Shown here one piece after another: positions 19,838 to 29,353 of a stretch of DNA of 64,000 nucleotides; the stretch's first letter is position 1, and the number at the start of each line of letters is the position of its first letter. This stretch comes from Firmicutes bacterium AF25-13AC (GTDB lineage: Bacteria > Bacillota > Clostridia > Lachnospirales > Lachnospiraceae). The translations under genes were made by a program, and so were the position numbers. The notes beneath the pieces are model-generated. The model was not told where the DNA came from, searched no databases, and saw only the letters and a program-made list of their open reading frames with translations. Location of the stretch: contig QUFP01000013.1 in the NCBI GenBank assembly GCA_003478935.1, positions 43,439 to 107,438 of the forward strand. The letters run 5' to 3'.

Positions 19838-19866
19838 TGTATACAAATATCTTCACTATGTATACA
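19838..19866. promoter_or_regulatory. Paired operator-like palindromes TGTATACA
   Basis: The 8-bp palindrome TGTATACA occurs at 19838-19845 (extended to TTGTATACAA) and again at 19859-19866, centres 21 bp apart, i.e. two DNA helical turns. They lie in the divergent gap between the AraC-type regulator and the kinase gene, upstream of the kinase promoter. A dimeric regulator binding one helix face is plausible. Confidence 0.55.
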
Positions 19867-19891
19867 ATCGTCCGTTTAGCTCAAAGCCATC

Positions 19892-19920
19892 TTGCTTCCT
19901 ATTTTTTGTCATGCTATATT
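19892..19920 (+). promoter_or_regulatory. Promoter of the NahK-like kinase gene
   Basis: TTGCTT (19892-19897) and TATATT (19915-19920) with a 17-base spacer, 28 bases before the ATG. Confidence 0.6.
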
Positions 19921-19948
19921 GAAGAAAAAAGGAAACGAGGTATTTTTT

Positions 19949-21076
19949 ATGGAAAAGAAATTTGAAGTAAGTGAATTTGCGCTTGAAGCAGTGCGCCATT
20001 TTGAATTCAGCGGTACATTGACAGATGTTCGTCCATTTGGAAACGGTCATATCAATGATACTTACCTGGCAGAGTATGATATTTTTGGAATGGGTCAGGT
20101 AAAGGTGATCATTCAGAGAATGAATCGTAATGTATTCAAACAGCCTGAAGAACTTATGGAAAACATTGTAAATGTAACGGAATTTTTGAAGAAAAAAATT
20201 GAAAAAAATGGAGGAGATCCATCAAGAGAAACATTAAATATTATTTCTTCTGTTTATGGAAAACCATTTTATGTAGATTCACAGGGAGAGTATTGGCGTG
20301 CATACAAGTTCATTACAGGAGCATCCAGTTATGATCTTCCAGAGAATCCAAAGCAGTTTTACGAGAGTGCGTATGCATTTGGTCATTTCCAGCAGTTGTT
20401 GTCTGATTATCCGGCAGAAACATTGCACGAAACTATTGTAGATTTTCATGATACAAAAAAGCGTTATCAGACATTTGAGCGTGCAGTGGCAGAGGATGTT
20501 TGTGGACGTGCAGCAAGTGTACAGCGCGAAATTGAATTTATCAGACAGCATAAGGCAGTAGCTAGTGAATTTATGGATCGTCTTGAAAGCGGTGAGCTTT
20601 CACTTCGTGTTACACACAATGATACTAAATTAAATAATGTTATGATTGACGATCTCACAGGAAAGGGAATCTGTGTAATTGATCTTGACACTGTTATGCC
20701 AGGCCTTGTGATGAATGATTTTGGTGATTCTATTCGTACTGGAGCCAGCACAGCAGAAGAGGATGAAACTAATTTAAGCCTTGTTTCCTGTAGTATGGAA
20801 TTGTTTGAGACATACACAAGAGGATTTTTAAAGGGTTGTGGCAATTCATTAACACCGCTTGAGGTAAGCCTTTTGCCGATGGGTGCAAAAATGATGACAT
20901 ATGAAAACGGTATTCGTTTCCTGACTGATTATCTGCAGGGAGATGTATATTTTAAGATAGCAAGAAAAAAGCACAATCTGGATCGTTGCCGTACACAGTT
21001 AAAGTTAATTGAAGATATGGAAGCAAAGTGGGATCAGATGCAGGAGATAGTGCAAAAAGTCAGCGCTGAAGTCTGA
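19949..21076 (+). CDS. Aminoglycoside-phosphotransferase-fold sugar kinase (NahK-like)
   Basis: 375 residues from the ATG at 19949, which has an AACGAGG site upstream; an in-frame upstream ATG-less extension to 19892 overlaps the promoter and is rejected. FGNGHINDTYLAEY is the nucleotide-binding N-lobe motif of N-acetylhexosamine 1-kinases. VTHNDTKLNNVMI holds the catalytic Asp, and CVIDLDTVMPGLVMNDFGDSIRTG holds the Mg-binding Asp. The enzyme probably phosphorylates a sugar at C1. In a sugar-utilisation region with its own AraC regulator this fits salvage of hexosamines, but the actual sugar is not proven. Confidence 0.85.
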   Translation: MEKKFEVSEFALEAVRHFEFSGTLTDVRPFGNGHINDTYLAEYDIFGMGQVKVIIQRMNRNVFKQPEELMENIVNVTEFLKKKIEKNGGDPSRETLNIISSVYGKPFYVDSQGEYWRAYKFITGASSYDLPENPKQFYESAYAFGHFQQLLSDYPAETLHETIVDFHDTKKRYQTFERAVAEDVCGRAASVQREIEFIRQHKAVASEFMDRLESGELSLRVTHNDTKLNNVMIDDLTGKGICVIDLDTVMPGLVMNDFGDSIRTGASTAEEDETNLSLVSCSMELFETYTRGFLKGCGNSLTPLEVSLLPMGAKMMTYENGIRFLTDYLQGDVYFKIARKKHNLDRCRTQLKLIEDMEAKWDQMQEIVQKVSAEV

Positions 21077-21083
21077 AATAGTC

Positions 21084-21112
21084 TTGGCATAATCGAAAAA
21101 AAGTAGTAAAAT
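21084..21112 (+). promoter_or_regulatory. Promoter of the two-component system
   Basis: TTGGCA (21084-21089) and TAAAAT (21107-21112), 17 bases apart, lie 32 bases before the kinase ATG. Confidence 0.5.
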
Positions 21113-21144
21113 AGGAGAAAAGTTGCAAAAAGGGGTGGCAATGG

Positions 21145-22932
21145 ATGAAAAAGGTAAGACAGCTGGCTCATCATTTCTTCTATAATATAGCATTTGTCAA
21201 GAAGATGATCTTCTTATTTTGTATCGGTATTTTGGTTCCGATGATTTTTCAGCAGACAGTTTATTATTTAGAGACAGAACGTGGAATAAAAGAACGTATG
21301 TTAGCAACGGTTAATGAGGCACTAGACGATAAAACATTAAAAATAACGTCAGTGCTTTCAGAGACCGCTGCATTAGAAAAGCGATATTCAACAAACGAGA
21401 CGCTGTATCAGTGTCTGGATAAAAAGTATACAAAGGATCTCGACTATCTGATTCAGTATCAGGAAACGTTTCAGGTACTTTTTTCAGAAACAAATCTGTA
21501 TCCTTATCATATTAGAATGGTTAGATTGTATACAGACAATCCGACACTGATGAATGGCGCCTATGTGAGAAAGACATCCGATATGGAATTAGAATCGCTT
21601 GGTGAAACTCTTGATTATGTCAATTTGTATCCAGTGAAGGATCAGACAAATACATATATTCGGACTTCTCATGAAACAAGAAGAATTGTAGGAACATCTG
21701 ACAGCAGAAGTCTTAGCTTAATTCGTGTGTTTGATTATTATAAACAGCATGATGCATATCAAAAATTAATTCGCGTTGACATAGAATGTGATGATCTGCT
21801 TGCAATTTTGCAGGAGACAAACTTATTTGAAAATATGATATTGACTGATTCTAATAATCAGGTTGTCGTTGCGCTGAATAGTTATGCGAACAGTGGAAAA
21901 ATGGTGCAGATAAATCCAGAAAAAATAGCGGACAGCGGCAAGCTTTTATTATCACGCGAGCTTTCAAATTTTGGTCTTACGTTATACGGGCTTTATGATA
22001 TGAGCTCTATTTCAAAGGAGTTTCAAACAAGCAGAATTCAGTCATTTTTTTTGGCAACTGCCAGCATTTTATTTGCACTTGGCTGTGTATATCTTGTGGC
22101 AGGAAATATTAGCAGACGGCTAAATCGTCTTGTCACGCAGGCCGATGAGATTGCGCAGGGCAATTTTATCAAAAAGGCAGAATCAAGTACGGCACAGGAT
22201 GAGTTTGGTGTGCTTGAAAAAAGTATGGATCGTATGAGTGCTCAGCTGGAGGAATTGATTGAGCGTGAATATAAAGCGCAGGTACAGCAGGCACAATTAG
22301 AAAGGGAAACAAATCAGGCGCGTTTTTTAGCACTTCAAAGTCAGGTAAATCCACATTTCATGTTTAATGCACTTGAGAGCATTCGATTAAAGGCATGCGT
22401 GAAGGGGGAGATTGAGACAGCTCAGATGATCAAATATATGGCAAAAATGTTTCGTAATTTGATTGAGTGGGATGATAATATCATTACAGTTCGTGAGGAG
22501 ATTGCCTTTTTAGACGAGTTTCTTCATATTCAAGAGTATCGTTTCGAGGATGAGTTTTCCTATGAAATTCATGTGCAGGATGAGGCCTATGAGTGTAAAA
22601 TTCCGAAGATGATTTTGCAGCCGCTTGTTGAAAATGCATGTGTGCATGGCCTTGAGGCGATCGAGGATAAGCGCCTGGTATGCATCAGCGTAGTAGCCGA
22701 CTTTACAAAAAATATGCTTTATCTTCAAGTTGAGGACAATGGAGGCGGTATGACAGCAGAGAAGCTTGAGGCGTTAAAGGTTTCTTTTCAGGAAAAGGAT
22801 GAAAAAGGAAAAAGTGTTGGTTTAAAAAATGTATATCGAAGATTGTCATTATATTATGGGGATCGTATGACATTTGATATTGAAAGTGTCGTAGGAAGGG
22901 GGACAATATGCAGGATATGTATACCGTTATGA
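21145..22932 (+). CDS. Sensor histidine kinase, YesM type
   Basis: 595 residues. A first membrane segment (about 17-36), an extracellular sensing domain of about 260 residues, a second segment (about 300-320), and a HAMP linker (RRLNRLVTQADEIAQGNF). The His-kinase block QVNPHFMFNALESIRLKA holds the phosphoacceptor His. The ATPase domain shows LVENACVHGL (N box), VEDNGGGM and VGLKNVYRRLSLYYG. This is the class that senses extracellular oligosaccharides beside Gram-positive sugar ABC importers. It overlaps the response regulator gene by 25 bases. An overlapping ATG lies four bases upstream out of frame. Confidence 0.95.
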   Translation: MKKVRQLAHHFFYNIAFVKKMIFLFCIGILVPMIFQQTVYYLETERGIKERMLATVNEALDDKTLKITSVLSETAALEKRYSTNETLYQCLDKKYTKDLDYLIQYQETFQVLFSETNLYPYHIRMVRLYTDNPTLMNGAYVRKTSDMELESLGETLDYVNLYPVKDQTNTYIRTSHETRRIVGTSDSRSLSLIRVFDYYKQHDAYQKLIRVDIECDDLLAILQETNLFENMILTDSNNQVVVALNSYANSGKMVQINPEKIADSGKLLLSRELSNFGLTLYGLYDMSSISKEFQTSRIQSFFLATASILFALGCVYLVAGNISRRLNRLVTQADEIAQGNFIKKAESSTAQDEFGVLEKSMDRMSAQLEELIEREYKAQVQQAQLERETNQARFLALQSQVNPHFMFNALESIRLKACVKGEIETAQMIKYMAKMFRNLIEWDDNIITVREEIAFLDEFLHIQEYRFEDEFSYEIHVQDEAYECKIPKMILQPLVENACVHGLEAIEDKRLVCISVVADFTKNMLYLQVEDNGGGMTAEKLEALKVSFQEKDEKGKSVGLKNVYRRLSLYYGDRMTFDIESVVGRGTICRICIPL

Positions 22933-24437
22933 TTGTAGATGATGAGAAAGCAATTCGTGATAGTCTGCCAGTTGTGATTAATTTTGAAATGTATGGTTTT
23001 CGCATTTGTCAGACAGCGAGAAATGGGCAGGATGCACTCGAAAAAATACGGCAGGAGCACCCTGATGTACTGCTTCTTGATATTCGTATGCCAATTTTAG
23101 ATGGTCTTGGACTTTTAAAAGAGTTGTCAGAGCAGATGAAGGAGTATCATCCATTTGTCATTATGCTGTCTGGCTACAGCGATTTTGAGTATGCAAGAAC
23201 AGCGATTCGCTACGGCGTGAAGGCTTATCTGACTAAGCCGCTAGATGAGGATGAATTGATAAAGGAGTTGGAAGAACTAAGGGAAGAACTTGACAAGCGT
23301 CATGCATATCGGGCAAATGAGAAGCTTTTAATGCAGGCAGATGTAGTAAAAAATATGCTTTACAGCGAAAAGCCAGGGATGCGGGATTTGATGAAAGGCA
23401 CTTTCTTAATGCACTGTGTGATTTTAAATGATGAATCCCGGAGAGAGCAAAGGGATCCGTATGAGGCGATACGAAGCTGTATTGAAATGGAGTTTGAGTC
23501 CGAACAATGCATATTTGTGCGAAGCAGAGGGTGCGTATTGACCTATCTGGTGGCAGAGAATTGCTTGAATGCATATCAGTCAAGTGTGAGTTTGTTGGGA
23601 CGTCATCTGCGCCATCGGATGAAATCACAGGGTATTAGCTGTGCTATTTTGTTGGACGAGCATATTTTTGACCTTTCTGCAAATCAATTTCGCAGTGAGT
23701 ACGACAGTCATCTGTATGAGCTGATGACGCGTGTATTTTGGAGCGAAGAAAAAGTAGTGAGCGATCTTAAAGTATCTGAACAGGCACAGTTTCTTGAGCA
23801 GGAAAAAGAAGGATTTGAGGCAATTCGCGCTGCATTTTCACAAAATGATAAGGAGGCGGCCGTGCACAGTATGGAGGCACTTATTTCACAGGCTGTGCAG
23901 AAAAAATTAAATATTGTCATGATTCAGGAGCTTAATTATCGCTTCTTTTATCTGCTGCAGGATTTACTGCAAAAGGCACAAAATACGCAGATTTCTCTGA
24001 CAACATTTGACTGGAGAGAAAGTACATGGTATATGCGTCATGAGGAGTGGGAGAAAGCAGTGAAGCATCAGTTTTTAATGGCGGCAGATTGTCTTACGAC
24101 AGGAAATGTAGATGAGCAGGGAACTGCGTCACAGATCCTGTCTTATATAAAGAAACATTTCAAAGAGCCGCTTTCGGCAAAAGAGGTGGCAGCACGCTTT
24201 TTTATCAGTCCGGTATATGTAGGACGCGTAATACAGCAAGCATCTGGAGAAACCTTCAAGCAGTATGTGAATCGTCTTAAAATGGAGGAAGCCAAGCAGC
24301 TTCTTAGTTCATCAGACCAGCTTGTCTATGAGATAGCAGAAGAGCTTGGCTTTAAAGACAGCAAATATTTTATTTCACGTTTTACAGAAGAAACGGGGAT
24401 GAGTCCGGCTGAGTATCGTAGGAAAAAAGGAAACTAA
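22908..24437 (+). CDS. Response regulator with AraC output domain, YesN type
   Basis: 509 residues. The receiver domain (1-120) has VMIVDDEKAIRD, phosphoacceptor Asp58 in LLLDIRMPILDG, and the switch lysine in YLTKPLDEDEL. A variable middle region follows, then a C-terminal AraC DNA-binding domain (about 405-509) with EVAARFFISPVYVGRVIQ and IAEELGFKDSKYFISRFTEETGMSPAEYR. It is predicted to activate the importer genes that start 170 bases downstream when phosphorylated by the overlapping kinase. Confidence 0.95.
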   Translation: MQDMYTVMIVDDEKAIRDSLPVVINFEMYGFRICQTARNGQDALEKIRQEHPDVLLLDIRMPILDGLGLLKELSEQMKEYHPFVIMLSGYSDFEYARTAIRYGVKAYLTKPLDEDELIKELEELREELDKRHAYRANEKLLMQADVVKNMLYSEKPGMRDLMKGTFLMHCVILNDESRREQRDPYEAIRSCIEMEFESEQCIFVRSRGCVLTYLVAENCLNAYQSSVSLLGRHLRHRMKSQGISCAILLDEHIFDLSANQFRSEYDSHLYELMTRVFWSEEKVVSDLKVSEQAQFLEQEKEGFEAIRAAFSQNDKEAAVHSMEALISQAVQKKLNIVMIQELNYRFFYLLQDLLQKAQNTQISLTTFDWRESTWYMRHEEWEKAVKHQFLMAADCLTTGNVDEQGTASQILSYIKKHFKEPLSAKEVAARFFISPVYVGRVIQQASGETFKQYVNRLKMEEAKQLLSSSDQLVYEIAEELGFKDSKYFISRFTEETGMSPAEYRRKKGN

Positions 24438-24514
24438 AAGCAATATTTGCAAAGAGAGCAAGATATACAAATAAAAATGGTTTAAAAAGTGGAATAAAAG
24501 CGAAGCTTTCTGGA

Positions 24515-24543
24515 TTGAGGATTGTGAAAAATCACGGTATAAT
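24515..24543 (+). promoter_or_regulatory. Promoter of the sugar importer operon
   Basis: TTGAGG (24515-24520) and TATAAT (24538-24543) with a 17-base spacer, 67 bases before the binding-protein start. Probably the target region of the adjacent YesN-type regulator. Confidence 0.65.
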
Positions 24544-24610
24544 GATGCCATCAAACAAGTTAAGAGAAACCACACAAGACGAGAAAGTGGTTTCAGAAAG
24601 AGAGGCATTT

Positions 24611-26308
24611 ATGAAAAAGCGTGGAATGTTAACAATGGTTTTGGCATCAGCAATGGCGGTCAGCAGCTTAGCAGCGATCCCAGCAATGGCAGATGAGACT
24701 TCAGCAAGTAGTCTTGATATCTATGGTGGATTAACACCAATGGAAGATGCAGACGACCCGATTACCTATACAATTTTTGTACGTGACCCTGGTGTGGCAC
24801 CAGCTGACGACAATCCGGTAATCAAAAAGATTCAGGAATTAACCGGTGTGACATTAAAGTTTGAGTATTTAGTAGGTGATCTGGATCAGAAGCTTGGTGT
24901 TATGATTGCCGGTGGCGACTATCCAGATGCGATATTTGCAGGAGATGCAGCTACAAAGCTGATGGATGCAGGCGCATTTATTCCACTTGAGGATGAGATT
25001 CCAAAGTATGAAAATCTGAATGCAATGTACTCTCAGGTAATGGATTATCTGACTCAGGAAGATGGTCATATGTACAATATGGAAATTTACGGAACCATGA
25101 AGAACGATGTGACAAAGAATGCACCAGGATTTGAGTGCGGACTTGGATTTTTTGTTCAGAAGGCAGTTCTTGAAGAGGCAGGCTATCCACAGATTCATAC
25201 AGTAGACGAGTATTTCCAGATTATTGAAGACTATATGGCAAAGCATCCTGAGATTGATGGCGTTAAGACAACAGGGTTTGAGATTTTGGCAGATGGTTGG
25301 AGAAACTGGGCACTGTTAAATCCAGTTCAGAATCTGCTTGGTGCAGGAAATGATGGTGCGATTTTTGTAGACCAGAATACATTTGAGACATCCTTCTTCC
25401 AGATCAGTGATGATGCATATGATTTCTACAAGAAGTTAAACGAAGAATATCATAACGGTGTAGTTGATCCAGATACGTTTACTCAGGATTATGACCAGTA
25501 TATTGCAAAGCTGACAACAGGAACTGTTCTTGGTTTCTATGATCAGAACTGGAACTTCAGTAGTGCAGTGAATCTGTTAAAGGCAGATGGAAAATATGAT
25601 CGTACTTATGTAGCACTTCCAATCACCAACCCAGGTGTGACAGACGGCTATATGGATCAGTCGAATGGTATTCCGACAGGAACCAATGGTATCGGAATTA
25701 CGATCAATTGTGAGAATCCAGATCGACTGCTTCGATTCTTTGACTGGATGCTTCAGAGAGAGGTACAGGATTACTTACAGTGGGGCGAGGAAGGAACCGA
25801 CTGGGTTTACAATGAAGAGGGAACAGGAAGATTATTGACAGATGAGCGTCGTGCAATCAATTATGATACTGCACAAAAGCGTGATAAGACTGGTTTCCCA
25901 CTGTGGAACTACTGCCCGAAGTGGACAGGACTTTACACGGAAGATGATATGCCATGTGGACCAGACGAGTCAGCTGATGAGTATCTGGCAGCGCAGTCTG
26001 ATTATGATCAGAGCTTCTTAGAGGGTTATGGAATCAAGTATCCAGCAGAGATGTTCTCCGATCCGATCATTCGTCCAGCATACTATCCAGTATGGGCAAT
26101 GTCACTTGAAGATGGCAGCGCAGCTGCAGTTGCAAGCACAAAGATTACGGACGTGACCATGAAGTTTTATCCAAGATTAATCCTTGCTTCTGATGAGGCA
26201 GAATATGACTCTATCTGGGAAGATTTCTTAAGTGAGTTCAATGCAATTGATCTGGATGCATATCAGACTGAGATCGACAGACAGATTGAATTAAAGATGG
26301 GCAAGTAA
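24611..26308 (+). CDS. Extracellular oligosaccharide-binding protein (ABC importer, LplA type)
   Basis: 565 residues from the ATG at 24611, placed after AGAGAGG. A longer frame upstream would bury the signal peptide and run over the promoter. MKKRGMLTMVLASAMAVSSL with a likely cut at AMA-DE is a type I signal sequence; no lipobox cysteine is visible, so anchoring is unclear. The mature part has the family 1 solute-binding layout with LDQKLGVMIAGGDYPDAIFAG. It precedes two LplB/LplC-type permeases, so it captures an oligosaccharide for import. Substrate inferred only from the nearby hydrolases. Confidence 0.9.
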   Translation: MKKRGMLTMVLASAMAVSSLAAIPAMADETSASSLDIYGGLTPMEDADDPITYTIFVRDPGVAPADDNPVIKKIQELTGVTLKFEYLVGDLDQKLGVMIAGGDYPDAIFAGDAATKLMDAGAFIPLEDEIPKYENLNAMYSQVMDYLTQEDGHMYNMEIYGTMKNDVTKNAPGFECGLGFFVQKAVLEEAGYPQIHTVDEYFQIIEDYMAKHPEIDGVKTTGFEILADGWRNWALLNPVQNLLGAGNDGAIFVDQNTFETSFFQISDDAYDFYKKLNEEYHNGVVDPDTFTQDYDQYIAKLTTGTVLGFYDQNWNFSSAVNLLKADGKYDRTYVALPITNPGVTDGYMDQSNGIPTGTNGIGITINCENPDRLLRFFDWMLQREVQDYLQWGEEGTDWVYNEEGTGRLLTDERRAINYDTAQKRDKTGFPLWNYCPKWTGLYTEDDMPCGPDESADEYLAAQSDYDQSFLEGYGIKYPAEMFSDPIIRPAYYPVWAMSLEDGSAAAVASTKITDVTMKFYPRLILASDEAEYDSIWEDFLSEFNAIDLDAYQTEIDRQIELKMGK

Positions 26309-26324
26309 ATTCGTGACTTTTGAT

Positions 26325-26357
26325 AAGAGGAGGGTGCAACTTCCCTCCTCTTGTTTT
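26325..26357 (+). terminator. Intra-operon terminator/attenuator
   Basis: AAGAGGAGGG (26325-26334) pairs with CCCTCCTCTT (26343-26352), followed by GTTTT. A partial terminator here would give more binding protein than permease, a common arrangement. Confidence 0.75.
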
Positions 26358-26390
26358 ATAAAAAAGAGCTGTGAGAAAGGGGTCGTGTCG

Positions 26391-27329
26391 ATGAAACAGA
26401 AAAAACAAAAACAGCCGTTAAGTAAGACATTCAAAAAAATTGCAACAAACAAAGTTCTCTATATTATGCTGGTTCCTTGCATGATATATACCTTTATTTT
26501 TTCGTATTATCCATTAACTGGATGGATTATGGCATTTGAAAATTACAAACCGGCAAAGGGCTACTGGGGATCTAAATTTGTCGGATTTGATCAGTTTCGA
26601 TTTTTATTCGAAGATATAGAATTCTGGAGAAGTATGCGAAATACATTGGCTATGTCCGTGATGAATCTGATATTTAGCTTTTTATTTGCAATTGTGTTTG
26701 CACTTCTTTTAAATGAAATTAAGTCTCTTCCGCTCAAAAAGATTACACAGACAGTGTCATACCTTCCACATTTTTTGAGCTGGATTATTGTGTGTTCTTT
26801 GATTTCCAAGATGCTTTCCACAAACGATGGTGCAGTCAATAACGTACTTATGAAACTGGGATTGATTAAAGAGCCTTTATTATTTTTAGGTGATCAGAAG
26901 TATTTTTGGTGGATTACTACATTTGCTAATATCTGGAAGGAAACCGGATGGAATTCGATCATTTACATAGCAGCAATTGCTGGAATAGATCAGTCTCTTT
27001 ATGAGGCAGCAGAGCTTGATGGTGCAGGACGTTTCCGCAAGATGTGGCATGTCACACTTCCAGGAATCAAGTCCACCATTATCGTATTGTTAATTATGAA
27101 TCTTGGCTGGGTTATGAATGCAAGCTTTGAGGTTCCGTATATCTTAGGAAGCGGACTCTTACAGGATGTATCTCAGACAATTGATATTTTCGTTTTGAAA
27201 TATGGTATGAATATTGGAAACTATTCGCTTGCAACAGCAGCTGGTATTTTCAAATCAGTGATCTCGCTGTTTTTGGTATTCTCAACCAACGCAATAGCAA
27301 ATAAGATGGGCGAGAGCAGTTTGATGTAA
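26391..27329 (+). CDS. Sugar ABC transporter permease (LplB type)
   Basis: 312 residues from the ATG at 26391 (AGAAAGGGG upstream; the longer frame would overlap the terminator). Six membrane segments are visible. The ATPase-docking EAA loop reads EAAELDGAGRFRKMWHVTLPGI. YTFIFSYYPLTGWIMAFENYKP is typical of this CUT1 subfamily. It pairs with the next permease to form the channel. No ATPase gene is present in the cluster, so a shared MsmK-type ATPase encoded elsewhere is expected. Confidence 0.93.
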   Translation: MKQKKQKQPLSKTFKKIATNKVLYIMLVPCMIYTFIFSYYPLTGWIMAFENYKPAKGYWGSKFVGFDQFRFLFEDIEFWRSMRNTLAMSVMNLIFSFLFAIVFALLLNEIKSLPLKKITQTVSYLPHFLSWIIVCSLISKMLSTNDGAVNNVLMKLGLIKEPLLFLGDQKYFWWITTFANIWKETGWNSIIYIAAIAGIDQSLYEAAELDGAGRFRKMWHVTLPGIKSTIIVLLIMNLGWVMNASFEVPYILGSGLLQDVSQTIDIFVLKYGMNIGNYSLATAAGIFKSVISLFLVFSTNAIANKMGESSLM

Positions 27330-27335
27330 GGAGGA

Positions 27336-28276
27336 ATGAATATGATACGAAGAAGAAGACCACGCAAAAAATTTCATATTAATAAAAGAGACTTGCGTCC
27401 AGAAAATATAATCTTTACATGTGTCAATACACTGATTATGCTGTGTGTGATTGTTGTTATGCTATATCCGTTCTGGAATACAGTTGCTGTATCCTTTAAT
27501 GATGCGCAGGATACGCTTCGCGGTGGCATCAAGCTATTTCCAAGAGTTTTTTCTATGTACAGCTATCAGAGCGTATTTAAAAATAAGCTGATGCTAATAG
27601 CGGCGATCAATTCTGTGCTTCGAACCCTGATTTCAACTGTACTTGGCGTTATCATTGGCTCAATGATTGCTTATGTATTATCAAGAAAAGAGCTTGTGGC
27701 AAAGAAATTTATCACATCATATTTTCTTGTTACGATGTATATTTCAGCAGGACTGATTCCGAATTATTCTTAATGAAGGATTTAAAGATGTTAAATAGCT
27801 TTGCTGTCTATGTTGTTCCGGGACTTGTAAGCGTTTATAATATCATTGTTATTCGTTCATTTATTCAAGGTCTTCCAGAAAGCTTAACGGAGGCAGCTAT
27901 GGTGGATGGTGCAGGTCATTTTCGCTGCTATTGGCAGATCGTGCTTCCATGCTGCAAGCCAGTTTTGGCAACAGTTGCACTGTGGTGTGCAGTAGGCGCA
28001 TGGAATCAGTGGTTTGATACGTTCCTTTATTGTTCAAGCAAAGAAAACCTGACCACGCTTCAGTATGAGATGATGAAACTTTTATCATCGGCCACACAGT
28101 CAGGACGAGATCTGTCTAGTGTATATGGAAATGGACAGCAGGTAGCAAACACAATCACACCAACCTCGATACGTGCAGCTGTAACAATTGTTGCTTCTGC
28201 TCCAATCTTAGTTGTATATCCATTTTTGCAAAAATATTTTGTAAAGGGCGTAACGCTTGGTGCAACGAAAGGTTAA
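27336..28276 (+). pseudogene. Sugar ABC transporter permease (LplC type), single frameshift
   Basis: Two abutting frames (27336-27773 and 27773-28276) make one roughly 313-residue permease. The first ends YISAGLIPNYS; adding one T to the TT at 27767-27768 reads IPNYFLMKDLKMLNSFAVYVVPGL and continues in the second frame. The EAA loop is EAAMVDGAGHFRCYWQIVLPCC, and the C-terminus VVYPFLQKYFVKGVTLGATKG is canonical. It is the second transmembrane half of the importer. The gene is probably functional if the missing base is a sequencing error. Confidence 0.88.
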
Positions 28277-28319
28277 TCATAAAAGAAGAATGGTTGCTTG
28301 CCAAGTGGCAAATTCGTTG

Positions 28320-29267
28320 TCAATTTGATGAAAATTGCTTTCGATACGCACTCGGTGTGCAACCAATTTCTTTTTTGAAACTTCGGTTAAAGGAAGAAAC
28401 ATCGTGAAAACCGCAGGCAAGAGCAATTTTACAGATAGCATCATTCGTTTCGACAAGAAGTTGGGAGGCCTTCTTTAAACGAATTTGGTTTATGTAATCC
28501 CAGTAGGTATGTCCAGTACAGTTTCGAAAATGTCTGGCAAAATAAAATTTTGAGATGCCAGTCTGTGTGGCAGCTTCCTCAAGTGAGGGAATGTGTTCAA
28601 AGTCTGTTTCAATTTTAGATAAAAGTGTCTGAATGGCAGTTTTGTGATCTGAGTTTGCTAACTGACTTTGTGCATTGGAACTAATTTTACCAGCAAGAAA
28701 ATTTTGCGTGTAACAAATGAAAAACTGCAGCAAGAGAGAGTATATTTGTAAAATTCGAATAGGGCTGTCACTCCAGTATACTTCTGCACATTGCATGAGA
28801 ACTGTAATTTCATGCTCATATATATCAGGACAAGTTGTCTGGTTTATCAAAACAGCATTAGAAAAAGCACTGCGTACAAAGCGAAAATCATACATGGAGT
28901 TAAAGATTGTCAGCTCAAATAAAAAGATAAAGCGATATCCTTCACCTTTTGGATTTCCTTGTATGGAGTGCAATGCACCAGGGGGAACGACAAGAATATC
29001 ACCAGGTTGAAGATGAAAAATCTGGTTTTGTACTGTTACGGTGTAGCAGTTCTCCAGTGCAACAATCATTTCAGTGGCATTATGCCAGTGCGTCATATAG
29101 CGATCAGGCTGTTCATTGTACCACAGACGAAGAGCCGCGTTTTCAACAAAAGGTGGATGCTCGTACTCTTCAGGCTCACTTATTTGACGGCCTTGTGCAA
29201 GATCAGGCTGATTGCGATATAAAGCGCGCTTTGATTCGGAAAGAGAAAAAAGATAGCTAGGATTCAT
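28320..29267 (-). CDS. AraC-family regulator with cupin domain
   Basis: 315 residues. The cupin part shows HWHNATEMIVALENCYTVTV and LQPGDILVVPPGALHSI. The C-terminal HTH pair shows IPSLEEAATQTGISKFYFARHF and ICKIALACGFHDVSSFNRSFKKEIGCTPSAYRKQF. AAAGGAGCT precedes the ATG. It is divergent from the GH8 gene and stands between importer and hydrolase genes, so it probably controls the hydrolases in response to an intracellular sugar. It is not closely alike to the other AraC regulator at 18.8 kb. Confidence 0.92.
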   Translation of the reverse strand: MNPSYLFSLSESKRALYRNQPDLAQGRQISEPEEYEHPPFVENAALRLWYNEQPDRYMTHWHNATEMIVALENCYTVTVQNQIFHLQPGDILVVPPGALHSIQGNPKGEGYRFIFLFELTIFNSMYDFRFVRSAFSNAVLINQTTCPDIYEHEITVLMQCAEVYWSDSPIRILQIYSLLLQFFICYTQNFLAGKISSNAQSQLANSDHKTAIQTLLSKIETDFEHIPSLEEAATQTGISKFYFARHFRNCTGHTYWDYINQIRLKKASQLLVETNDAICKIALACGFHDVSSFNRSFKKEIGCTPSAYRKQFSSN

Positions 29268-29353
29268 ATGGCAGCTCCTTTCAGGGCGAAAATAAAGACT
29301 TTTTATAGTATAGCACAGAAAACGGCGAAAAGAAAAGATCAGGAGGAAAAAAC

